From contig MCFH01000025.1 of assembly GCA_002104945.1 (NCBI GenBank), positions 496,001-560,000 of the forward strand: 64,000 nucleotides of DNA. Reading direction: 5' to 3'. The stretch is from Piromyces finnis. Taxonomy: Eukaryota > Neocallimastigomycota > Neocallimastigomycetes > Neocallimastigales > Neocallimastigaceae. The notes beneath the pieces were generated by a model. That model was given only the letters and a program-made list of their open reading frames with translations, searched no databases and had not been told where the DNA came from. This document shows, one piece after another, positions 25,836 through 37,267 of the stretch (positions within the stretch are counted from its first letter, which is position 1; each line of letters starts with the position of its first letter). The position numbers were made by a program, and so were the translations under genes.

Positions 25836-27372
25836 TAATCATACTATTTAATATAAAAGGACTTTTTAAAAAGGAAATTACTTGCTTTGTTGATGACGAA
25901 GATAGAATTGTTAAAAATGATGGCTTCTATGAATGGGAAGTTGGAAAATGGAATAGAAGTTATGGCAAAGAAAGAAGTCCTTCATTTGTCATTGGTGATC
26001 ATCGATGGTAAGTTAATAAATATGCAAAATAATAATAAAAAGAAAAATAAATAGTAATTAATATATACAATTATTAATGATAATATCAATTATTATTTTT
26101 ATATTTATTGTTTCTTTATTATTATTAAAAGGTCATTGGAATTATATAGGGATGGTGATGGTTCAGAAAATAGGAAATATGTTTCTGTTTATTTAGTATG
26201 CTTAAATCCAGAGTTTAATAAAGAGGAAGGTACTTGGGTAAATGCAATATTATATCTTCGAAATTGCGAAGAAAATACTGAAAGTTTCTGCTTTGATGGT
26301 AAACTTTTTTCTTTTTTCAATAAATATATAATTTAATAAACTACATAATTTTTGATTTTATAATATTATATTAATATTAATATATATGTATTTTCAATAA
26401 ATAAAAGTGTTAGAAATTCGAAATTTCAATAGAAATAATAGGGATTGGGGTTTTTCACGTTTAATAAAAAAAAAGGCATTGTTTGAATCAAAAACAAACA
26501 AACCTGTAATAGAAAATGGAAAATGTATTGTTGGTGTTTACTTACATATTTATGGAAAAGGAAAATGTTAGTATATAAAATATATAATTATGATATATAT
26601 AATATATATAATAAGAATTAATAATTATTTATATTTAACAAAATTTTTATCAATTTATATTATTAAAGTGAAAAAAGAAGAAGTTCTCCAATCATCAAAT
26701 AATGGTTCTTCTCAACATTATCCACCACCAAACCAAAACTTACCTCCATATAGTCCAACATCAAGTCAAGTCTTACCTAGTGCCCCAATGCAACAATATC
26801 CACCATACCAATATCCTCCACCAAACCCAGGTCAACCACCATTCCAAGGTCAACCTCCATATCAATATCCTCCACCAAATCCAGGTCAACCTCCATTCCA
26901 AGGTCAACCTCCATATCAATACCCTCCATTAAATCCAGGTCAACCTCAATATCCTCCACCAAATCAAAATCAACCACCAAGTCAAAATCAATCAACAGGT
27001 CAAAGCCAACTATCAAATCAAAATCAACCTCCAAGTCAAAATCAATCAACAGGTCAAAGCCAGCCATCAAACCAAAATCAACCACCATATCAATATCCTC
27101 CATATCAATATCCTTCATATCAATATCCACCATACCAATATCCACCTTACCAATATCCACCATATCAATATCCACCATATCAATATTCCTATAATTATCC
27201 ACCACTACAATCAAATCAAAATTTGAATAATGCTCCAATGCCACAATATCCACAATATCCAAATCAACCCTTCCAAGATCCACCACCATCATATTATGCA
27301 GCAAATATTAATATGAACCAAAATACAGAAGGCGGTGCTTCTAATAATCAAGAGAAAAGGGATCCAAAATAA
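24859..27372 (+). CDS. Tandem MATH-domain protein with Pro/Gln/Tyr-rich repeat tail
   Basis: Exons: 24859-24874, 25007-25157, 25286-25449, 25567-25731, 25860-26007, 26132-26298, 26408-26566 and 26669-27372. They total 1674 nt, giving 557 aa, all in phase. Two TRAF-like MATH domains span about residues 18-160 and 170-322. Each has the W-x-I/V-x-x-W-S/N opening (FYEWKIENWS; FYEWEVGKWN), the S-P-x-F strand, G-x-R-W before LELY, and a closing KCIVGVY strand. Introns fall at matching points in both: each splits the Trp codon of HRW. The last 230 residues are a degenerate repeat of Pro, Gln and Tyr (PPYQYPPPNPGQ-type units, then QNQPPSQNQSTGQ units and PYQYP units) of unknown function. MATH domains bind peptide motifs, often linking ubiquitin enzymes to substrates. 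No BTB, RING or protease domain is present. No signal peptide was seen. Intron 4 contains an AAT microsatellite. Confidence 0.85.
25776..25836 (+). repeat. Intronic (AAT)n microsatellite
   Basis: About 60 bp of AAT repeats within the fourth intron of the MATH gene. If it were retained in the mRNA it would read as poly-Asn. Confidence 0.85.
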
Positions 27373-28463
27373 AATAATATTTTTTTTTAAATTTTTGATT
27401 ATTTTATTTTAGGCCACATTAAAATACTATTCCCAACTAATATAGTAGTTTTAATATTCATTTTAATTTGTTATTTTAAAAATGAAGCAATAGCGTATAA
27501 ATTCTTGATGTAATATTAGTAAATTATTTTTTTTTTTAAAAAAAAAAGTAGCTATATATAAAGAATACATAACAATAATTTTATGGATTGTTACCAGTAA
27601 TTATAATATATAATGGATATTATAATGAAATAAAAATAATAACAATCATAAGCATAACACAATAATTAAAATAGTAATTAAAATAATAATCATAATATAA
27701 TAATATGAACCAAATTTAATATAACACAAAAAAAATGTGTTAAAAATGATACATAAATAATAATAAACCATTCTATTGTTAAAAAGATTAAAAAAATTAA
27801 ATTATTATCATAAAAAAAAAAAAATTCTCTTTTTTTACTTTGCTTTGTTCCTTTTTATATTTATTTTAATAATAATTATTTTTTAGTTTTTTTCTTTAAA
27901 AAAAAAAAAAGAAAGAAACCCTATAGAATAGTGTTATCATTTTGGGAAGTTTTGAAATTAAATTCATTTATTATTTTTCATAAGGGTGCTTAAAAAACTA
28001 GTATTATATCAAATTGGTGTCAAAAAATGGAATAATGATCAGCATTGACCGTTTTCCGGCTTATTCTAATTGTTTTGTAAAAGTATTAATGTTCTTTGAT
28101 TGTGTTAACTACCAGGTTTAGATTTGAACACACCTTTTTTCTTCAATATTTAAAAAAAAAAAAAAATTAAATTTTTTTATCTCTTATCAAAAGAATTTTT
28201 AAATATAAAAAAAAACATGATTCTGATAAAATATTTTCATATATTGTAATCTATTTTAATATAGAAAAATAAATTAAATTAATAAATTAAATGAAATTTA
28301 TAAAAGTAATTAAAAAAATATTTTAATGAAAAAAAAAAACATTTTGAAACACATTCTTTTCACAATAATAAATATAGAAAAAAAAAAAAAAAAAGTATTG
28401 AACTGAACCATCAATAATACTATAAAAAAGATAAATAAATTTAAAATTGTAAATTAAAAAGTA
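27373..28463. other. AT-rich intergenic region
   Basis: About 1.1 kb with many A/T runs. A short mixed-composition patch lies at about 27950-28130. No ORF or RNA gene is supported. Confidence 0.6.
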
Positions 28464-28984
28464 ATGATGAAAATGATAAAAAATAATGATATGTATATTT
28501 TTCGTAAAATAAAGGAAGATGAAGCATCTTGTATGTATAACCTTGTTATTGCCCGTTTAAAATGGATGGATAAAAAAATATAAAACATTGGAATGTACTA
28601 GGATATGATACACTTTATCCTCAAACTTATTATAAAGAAAAAACACAGCAAGGTTACTCCTACGGTCTTGTAGATAGTAAAACAAATGAAATATTATGTG
28701 CAGCAGTGTTATTAGAAGATGATAATAGTTGGGAAGATAATGAACCCTCGATTTATATTCATAATTTTATATCGAAAATAGGTTATCCTGGAATAGGAAA
28801 ACTATTTATTAAATATACAGAGGAATATGCTAAATTAAATGGAAAAAAATATTTAAGACTTGATTCTTCAGGTGATAATAAGAAGCTAACGGAATATTAT
28901 GATGAACAAGGATTTATACCAGTTGGAACTTGTGTCTATGTAGATGGTTTATATAAAGGTGTATTAAGACAAAAAGAACTTTAA
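28464..28984 (+). pseudogene. GNAT-family N-acetyltransferase with a -1 frameshift in an A7 run
   Basis: Reading starts at ATG 28464 and goes through EDEASCMYNLVIARLKWMDK, then hits TAA at 28581. The domain resumes in another frame (HWNVLGYDTLYP, then LYKGVLRQKEL at the end, stop about 28984). One extra A in the seven-A run at 28572-28578 would join both parts into a single protein of about 173 aa. The core has the GNAT layout: a beta-4 strand with NEILCAAVLL, then GYPGIGKLFIKYTEEYAK, corresponding to the acetyl-CoA loop and helix, then KYLRLDSSGDNKKLTEYYDE and a final F-IPVGT strand. The family transfers acetyl from acetyl-CoA to amines. It may be a true frameshifted gene, a recent pseudogene or a homopolymer sequencing error. 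The open, conserved second half suggests a recent event. Confidence 0.7.
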
Positions 28985-29679
28985 TGTATCGAAATACGAA
29001 AGAAAAACTTGAATATTAACAAAATAAAATAATATAAAATAATTTTTATACCAATTATTATCTTAATTCATATATTTATAGCTGCCCACATACCCATTAC
29101 AGTTTTATATTTTGATTGTATAATAACAGAAAAATAAATAACCATGAATATATTCCAATTAAATTATTTGCAATATCTTTTTTTTTTTAATTCATTTAGT
29201 TTTACCGTTCTGACAAAATGAATAATGAAAAAGAAAAATATTTATTATTGTAAAATTATTATATTTTACTTTTATTAGATACTTTTTAAATATTCCAAAA
29301 GATTAGTTCACATATTTATAATAATGAAAAGAAAAAAAATGACTATCTATAAAATATTTCTTAAAAAATTGCCTAGTAATGATATTGATTTTAAAAAAAA
29401 AAAAAAAAAAAAGAATTATGAATAGTATTATAAATAATACAATAATGGATATTATTTCCACACTATGAATTATCATAATATAAAAGTATGTCATACGAAT
29501 CGTAAATATTAATAAAAGAAAATTGTTAATGATGGATTCATAAAAAATATTTTTAATCCATATAAAAGCTTTATTGATAGTTTTTATTATATTCTATGTA
29601 TAAACAAATTAATGTCATAAAAAATAGTAATAATATTATTTTTAACTATTATGTATTTAAATTTATTCATTTATAGTAT
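28985..29679. other. AT-rich intergenic region
   Basis: Between the convergent acetyltransferase (+) and receptor (-) genes. It has poly(A) at about 29394-29412 and nothing else recognisable. Confidence 0.6.
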
Positions 29680-32600
29680 TCAAGTTTTATTTTGAATAAT
29701 ATTAATATTATTCAAAGGTGAATTAAAATCCAATACTTTTAAAATTATTGGTCCAACAAATAAAATAATAGATATAAATGATATTATGATAACTGCTAAT
29801 AATAAAAGTATATATGCCAAGAGTTCAAAAACTTTGTGAAGAATAGATATATGACATATCAACATCTATAAATAATAGTTGATGAAAAAAGAACAAAAAA
29901 AAAAAAAGAAAGAAAAAATTAATATAATTAGATTAAATAATTTTATATATATTATATAATTTTATAATTGATCATTCATGATTACAATAAAGATTGACAT
30001 AAAAGAAGTAATAAGCATTTTTTTTGACTACAACAATATGACAATATGTAAAAATATATATATATAATAAATTTAAAATTAATAAAAAAACACATATATA
30101 TTATTATATAATAATAAAAAAAAAAGTTGATGTTCTTTTACCTCATTATAATCGAGTGGTACTAAAAATATGTATAGTTATAGATAATAAAATATAGAAA
30201 TTCATTATTAGCAATGAATAAAAAACAAAATATATGAAAATATAATTATATAAAAAATTGTTTTTTTACTATTTCGGCCTTTATAAGATGAAATAATTGA
30301 TAATAATAATAAAGCATAATCAATTATAAACATTGAATTTAAAAAATATTTATTTCCAGTAGAGCATACATCTTTATAATATATTCCTACATTTTCTAGA
30401 CGCATCCTTTCTTTATCAATTCCATTTTTATTAGTAATTGTCCAAAATATTAATAATATAATTTGACAAATTGGTAATACGACAAAGATAATTGTAGTTT
30501 TATATTTAATATAATTATTATAATTTGATAGCATTAAATTTTTATTATTATAAATGCTATTAATATATTCTGACTTGATGGAATAGGCAGATATAAATCC
30601 AGAAACCTAATAATTATTTTTTTCATTAATTATTGTTTTTAATTCATTTATAATTTATTATATATATATATACATAATGAAGGTGAAAAAAAAAAAAAAA
30701 AAAGATGTTCTATAAAAAACTATTAATTTACCCCAATAACCATCAACCAGATTTTTAAGTTACATTTATATGATTTCGTTTCACCTATCCAAAAAAAGGC
30801 AGAAATATTAATAATAATGCTTGAAATTATTAATATTAGCAAGAATTTAACCCCAGTAATACGAACACATTTTTCTTTACGGTTTCTATTATGTATAATG
30901 TATATTATAATTTTGTTAATAATAATAATGATGATGATGAAGAAAAAAAAGATTCTATAATAATTTAATTTTTTTTTTTTTTACAGAATAACAAAAAGCA
31001 TGAAAAAGATTTCGCATGCTAATGAGGACACTAGAATCATAGTTATTATTACAGTTTTAAAATTGCTAAATGGTAAATAAAAACATTCTATATTATTTAT
31101 GTTTTCTTCACTAGATTTACAATTTAAATATTTAATGTCCATTGTTTTATTTTCCGGGGTACATTCACTAAATTCAAAAATAATATTCTTTTTATTATTA
31201 CAATCTGGCATCAAAGATATATTTACATTATTACTTGTTTCACTAATTAATTCTTCGAATTTTTTATCGTCATCATAAGTATTATTACCGTAATATAATT
31301 TTTTAAACATTGTTACTATGGGTACATCATTAATAAGTGTAGTTAATTCAAAACTTTTTTTTTTTTAATTTTAATATATTTATATGTAGTATATAATATT
31401 GAATTAAAAATTAATGATTATATAATAATAGATAGTATATTTATATAAATAATTTTTATTTTTATAAAACATTTAATAAAAAAATTTTTTTTTATTCATA
31501 TAATTAATAAATAATTAGGTTTTATTTACAAATTACTATAGGGATACTTTTGATGATGATATTTCATAGGTATTAAATATAAAAATTTGCATAGAATTTT
31601 TTTTAGTTTATTTATAATATTATTTAAAATATATTAAATAATTAAATGTTATACCTCCATTGGTTTTGATATTTTAAAAGTTTCTTTTAAAATGGAACAT
31701 ATCATTTCATTTGTTTGTTCTTTATTATTACTTGTTGAAATATCTGCCATTGATTTTAATATTAATGTCTCATTTAAACTTATTGGTAGTACTATTTTGT
31801 AATCATCATAAAATGTAATGGTTTTCCTAGAATAATTGGCTTCATTATCACATGTAAATGTTGCTGTAATATTTTGAAATTTATTAGGCGTTTCACCACC
31901 ACTAAAACTATTTTCATCTATTAAAACTCTATAATCTTCGCCAATTCGTTTATGCGTCAGATAAAGTATATTAGTTTTATTATTTTCAATATAATAATAA
32001 GGATAGATTCCTTCCCTATTTATTATAGAGATGCAAGAATCTTTACGGATATTGTTAGATTTATTGATACAGCTGGATATAAATTATTTGTATAAAAAGA
32101 AAGCAAAAAAAAAAAAAAAGAGAATTAATAATAGATTTAATTAATATAATATTAATTTTTTTTATTTATATTCCATACCTTTCTCCTTGTATATTTGTAT
32201 ATGGCTAGTAAATTTATAATTTAGTAATTATATTTAATATTTATATTAAATAAATATTTATTATATTTTAATGACTAATATGATTAATGTGTTTTTTTTT
32301 ACTTACAGTAATAGCTGCATTTAATTCTGAAATAAAATCATATTTTTCACTTATTAATGTTTCAATATATTCAAAAGACTCATCATGATGCTTTGAATTT
32401 TTAGTAATAATTATTCCTATTCATATTAAAAGAAATAATAATGGTTAATAATATGTCATTATTAAAATAGTATTATAAATATATTATATATTTATATTAT
32501 AATAATAAAAATGTTGTATAAATATAGTACCTGAACCTCCTAAAACTAATTTTGGTAAAATACAATTTATAAAATGGTTTATATTAGAAAATTTATATTT

Positions 32601-35005
32601 AAATATATATATATATATATAATTTAAATGGGACATAAAAAGGTATACATGTAGATGTTCCTGGAAAATACTATATAGGAATATATATGTATTCATAATA
32701 TAGTTTGAAGGAATAAATAATAATATTATTTAAAAATTATTTTAATAAAAATATAAAATTATATTTTATTTTTAATGTATATTTTTTATATAATATATTA
32801 ATGTTTAATTTTTTTTTTTTACAGAAAGTTTTAGTTCTGGGTAGGACTACAATATTAAATATAGAATTGATATATTTTAAGTGTGAATAGTAGCAAATTT
32901 TCTAAATGATCTGTATATACTAAAACATACCTTTTGATATAGACTATCATATATTATTCCATTACAATACATTGGTGAAATTTTATCACCTTCTTCAGCT
33001 ATGCCATTATTACCAAACTATGTTTTATATATATATTTTTATATTATATATTATTTATTGGTTATATTAATTCTATACTATATTATATCAATATATATTT
33101 ATATAATTTATTACTTGATGATTTTGTAATATTTTTTTCAGTTTTGATAATTTTAAATATAATTTATTATTCTCAAGACCACAGGTTTTAATATCTAATG
33201 TATCATCTTCTGTTATAAAAGGAATGCCTAAGGATTGACATATTCCAGCAAAAAATTTTAAAACTTTTTTTTTTAATTTATAATATATATTATATAATAT
33301 AGTGCAAGTTATTTATTATGATTATAATTATTTTCCATTTCATATATATTTCTAAAAAATTTTTATTACCTTCATGATCATTAGTATCTAATTGAAATCC
33401 CGGTTCATTAGTACAGTCATATATCATTTCAGCATACTCAAAAGCTTTATCCCAAGTCCACTTTTTTTTTTTTAAATATTTATATATATTTTTTTAAATT
33501 AATATTATAATTAATAATATAAAAAAAGTAATTACAAAAATAGTATATAATAATTACAGTTTCTTGATAATTTGTTCCCCTAAAAAAAAATAAAATAAAT
33601 ATTTATAAATGATTTAGCCATAGTAAATTATAAAGAAAAAATATTTAACAAATAATTGAATTTTTATAGAATACATAATAAAACAAGATAAAATACCAAT
33701 AATCACTCATAGGCTATAGTATATATTATTAAGAATTATCATTAAAATTTAGTATTATTTTAAATATCCTATTTATAAATTTTATATATATACCGGTGGA
33801 TAATGAAGATCATATCCTTTTTTATTGCAATAATCAAATGTAGTTTCATTAAATTTAAGAATTCTTAAATCAATAAGAACTGGAATAGCTAGCCAATTAT
33901 TATCAATACGATCTATTTATTATTTTGATATATTTGAAAAAAAAATAAGAAATATTAATAGAAAAAAAATATTAATAATTAAAGTATTTCAAGTTATTTA
34001 TTTAAAAAAAATTTACAATCATTTGACGAATATTTATTTAGTAAACTTTCAAAAGAAACACCATTTTTTTTATAATAATTATTAATATATTTATTGATAT
34101 TTGCAACATCTTCTTTTTGATATCTATAGGTTAACTTTATTGATTTAAATATGAGTATTAGTATAATGTATCCATATTTCAAAAAATATATAATAATTTT
34201 CCTACTTGGGTTGTTCCTACGATAATTAAGTTCGGACATGCAATAGTTTTATTTTTACTGTCACATATTTCTTCATAAGCATTTCTTTTCCTTAAAACAT
34301 GGAATAAAAATCAATATAATCATTCATAGGATAATGTTATTTTTTATAATGATTAATAAAATATTTTTTAAATTGAATTTAGTAATATTCATGATCTCAG
34401 AGGACCCGAATCCGGTCCCTTCAAATACCTATGAATATTTACTAAATCATCTTAAAATTTATATTTATATATATAATATATATAATATAATTTAATATTT
34501 CTATATATCTATAATACCATCCAACATTATCAATTCTAAAACAAAATGTTTTCCCTTGTTTTTTTATATTAGTATACCAATTTGGATAAGCATTCAAGTA
34601 GGGAAGTGATTTATAAAATTCATTAATTTTGTTAGTATCCCATAGTATTAATATTTCTATGTCTTCTTTATTTTTTTCTTTAAGATCGTTTTCATTACAT
34701 ATATGAATGTATTGTGCAGTCGGTCTAGTTATAGAAAAAAGTATAAATTATATAAGATAAAACAGTATTATTATAATAAAATTACTATTCTATTTTTAAT
34801 ACATTTTCTTTAAAAGGGCATCTTCTTCAAATTTATGGATTAAAAAGTCATAATTTAAATGAAATTTATCCAATAGTTCATCTTCTTCTCCATAAATCTC
34901 TATAATAAACTTTGAATATTTTTCATCTGTGGTATTTAAATGAGCATTGACAACATATATATTATAAATTAATAAAAAAAATATTAATTGCCATATAAAT
35001 TCCAT
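29680..35005 (-). CDS. Chimeric receptor: bacterial-type solute-binding ectodomain plus class C seven-helix (GPCR) domain
   Basis: Twenty-one exons, from the 5' end: 35005-34803, 34724-34518, 34290-34206, 34134-34017, 33912-33794, 33713-33697, 33579-33558, 33460-33370, 33263-33115, 33017-32931, 32670-32649, 32545-32531, 32416-32307, 32204-32179, 32072-31655, 31546-31530, 31353-30985, 30885-30732, 30606-30270, 30161-30142 and 29865-29680. They total 2772 nt, giving 923 aa, all in phase. Residues 1-21 are a signal peptide. About 25-420 resemble family 1 extracellular solute-binding proteins: WLAIPVLIDLRILKFNE, then TWTWDKAFEYAE, then PGTST-FLGGSG. About 420-660 is extracellular with N-glycosylation sequons. 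Seven hydrophobic helices follow at about 668-691, 703-724, 734-755, 779-800, 829-849, 863-884 and 886-906. Class C marks are a C-x3-K-x-W at TM3 (KCNLKIWLMVIG) and KGRNIPLDYNE before TM6. It probably senses an extracellular sugar or amino acid at the plasma membrane and signals through G proteins; the ligand is not predictable here. Confidence 0.88.
34377..34447. repeat. Intronic inverted-repeat element with GC-rich hairpin core
   Basis: It lies inside the second intron of the receptor gene. Outer arms attt-agtaatattcat (34377-34392) and atgaatatttactaaat (34431-34447) are near-perfect reverse complements. Inside sits a GC-rich hairpin with stems GGACC (34402-34406) and GGTCC (34414-34418). 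It stands out from the A/T background and could be a tiny MITE or a structured RNA element. Confidence 0.5.
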
Positions 35006-37267
35006 CCTATAGTTAAATAAAAATGAACCATGAATTTAATGATTATTATTTATTATATATAATTGTGTTTATTGAATATAATAGTACAAAATAAAATAGA
35101 ATAATTATAATTTTTATTTTTTAAAAAAAAAGCAATAATAATAGAAAATATGCATTTTTATTTGATAATTATTACCTTCTTTACTACCCAAAAATATTTA
35201 AAACTAAAATTTTATATTTATTATAAAAAGTTAAATATATTATTTTTCCCTAATAAAAATTAAAAATATTCCGATTTATTTAATGATTTATTTTATACTT
35301 TTCTTTTTTTCAAATAATAACTTAAAGGTGGGTACCAATGATAATATACACTTTTTTTATTTTTCATGAAACACTTTTATTATTACACATTATATTATAT
35401 TATTTTTTTTATAAATTATTTTTATGTCTTTTAGTGTTTTTTTTTTTATTTATAAATAAAATTTAGTTATTTAATATTTTACCCATTTTTTTTTTTTTTT
35501 TTTTTTTTTTTGACTATAATTTAAATAATATAAAATATAAACTTAAAAATTTATATTTTAAGAAATAATACTTTTAATAATTTTAAATTCTTTTATTTCT
35601 TTAGTAAACTTTACTAAGATATAAAGAAGATTATGGTAACATAAATATTTATTGTCAACTTTACTATTGTTAAAAAAAAAAAAATAATAACATTCATTTT
35701 ATTTTCATGATATATACTATAAAGAAAAAACTAATGTATTTATTGCTTTAATATAAATTTTTTAATTATATTCAAACGATTAAAGGTAGTTAATTCAATT
35801 AAGTTAGTAATATTAAGAAATAAACTTTAGAAAATATAATCAAATAATTAAAATAACATAATCCTTTTTAAGAATTAAAAGTTAAATAGCCTTTAACTAT
35901 ATTTCTAGAAAATAAACAACCTATCCTAACTACATAATTAATAATAAAGTTATAATTGAAATTATAAATAAGGACTTTCAATTATTAGCTTGCCTAATCG
36001 TCCAACTTAATAATAATAAATAAATACAAGTTGCAGAACTGTATTTTTGTGACATATTACAAATATTAAAAATTTTTTTTGTGTTTGGTTTTTTTTTTTA
36101 TTAAAATTGGAACATTCCTTATTTCTGTCATCAAAAATATTATTATCCACTAATTTAAATTATTCTAAAACATTAAAAATTATTATGTTTATATTAAATT
36201 TATATTAATTTTTAATATTAGTTATTTATATTAAACTTTAATTTTTAATAAAACATAATAAATATTAAACTTTAATTAATATAATAATTTTATTTAAATT
36301 AATGATCTTTTATTTTTTTTTTAAAATGAAATTAATTAATTTATTATTAATTAATTTAATAATTTGTTACATTTAATATTCCATAAAAAATTATTAGTTG
36401 TTCAGGTTAATCCATAAAAATACAAATATTTTTTAAAAATTTTCAATTACTTTTTCCTATTCTATTCTTTCAATACTTTGTTTTTTTCTTTTAAAAAAAA
36501 AGGAAATAGTTCATTATTTATAGTAATAAAAAATAAATATTCAATTCTTTCATTATTTAAAATGGGTTAACTTTTAGGAAAAAGAAATTTAAAAAAAAAA
36601 AATACCAAATTAAAACCTTTTTCTTTTTTCAATCATTGTTACTTTTTGTTACACAAAAAATAATATTTACAAATAAAAAAAATTATTATTTTTAAATAAT
36701 AAAATTTTGTTAAAGAACACTTTTTCTTTTCTATAATGATCAATAATGAATGAACAATAAAACTATAAAACAACACTTTTTACTTTAAATCTTTTTTATA
36801 TTATGAGGATTTACATAATAATAATAATCAGAGTAATTAATAATAATAAAAAAAAAAAGTTGAAATATTTATTATTGTTGAGGTTTTTTTTTATTTTATT
36901 AATAAATAAAATTAGAAATCATATTAAATATATAAATGAATAGCTAAATAAATTATATTATATTTATTAGGATAAATAAATGAATGAATATTATAAATAA
37001 TAAATAAATAAGTAAGAATAAGATTATTAATAATTATAGTTTATAATAATAATACTTTATAATAAAAAATTTTAATATTATTCAATAATAAAGTTATCAT
37101 TCTAAAACTAAACAATAGTAAAAATCTTTTAATAATACTTAATGGTATAAACAATTTAAAAAAGACACTTTACTAAAAAAAAAAAAGTATAAATAAAAAT
37201 GGTTTTCCACCACCACTCTAGTTTTTTTTACTAAAAAAATAATTAAAAAAAATTATTTAAAAAAAAA
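35006..37267. other. 2.3-kb AT-rich intergenic region
   Basis: Between the divergent receptor (-) and transglutaminase-like (+) genes. It has long A/T homopolymers (for example T at about 35488-35511) and no supported gene. The TATA-like site at 37188 belongs to the next gene. Confidence 0.6.
37188..37195 (+). promoter_or_regulatory. TATA box of the transglutaminase-like gene
   Basis: TATAAATA lies about 75 bp upstream of the ATG at 37268. It is followed by a C-rich patch (ttccaccaccactctag) that may mark the transcript start, as it is the only non-A/T stretch nearby. Confidence 0.5.

Noticed and set aside
26777-27304. 175-residue minus-strand ORF rich in Asp, Val and Met
   Set aside because: Shadow of the Pro/Gln/Tyr repeat of the MATH gene; repeat codons leave the opposite frame open.
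29303-29494. Hydrophobic 63-residue minus-strand ORF below the receptor gene
   Set aside because: A/T-derived Ile/Phe-rich sequence. The receptor already terminates at 29680 with all phases consistent, so no extra exon is needed.
34377-34447. Reading the GC-rich intronic element as a receptor exon
   Set aside because: Its frame gives an early stop, while the exon 34290-34206 joins in phase and continues the solute-binding domain.
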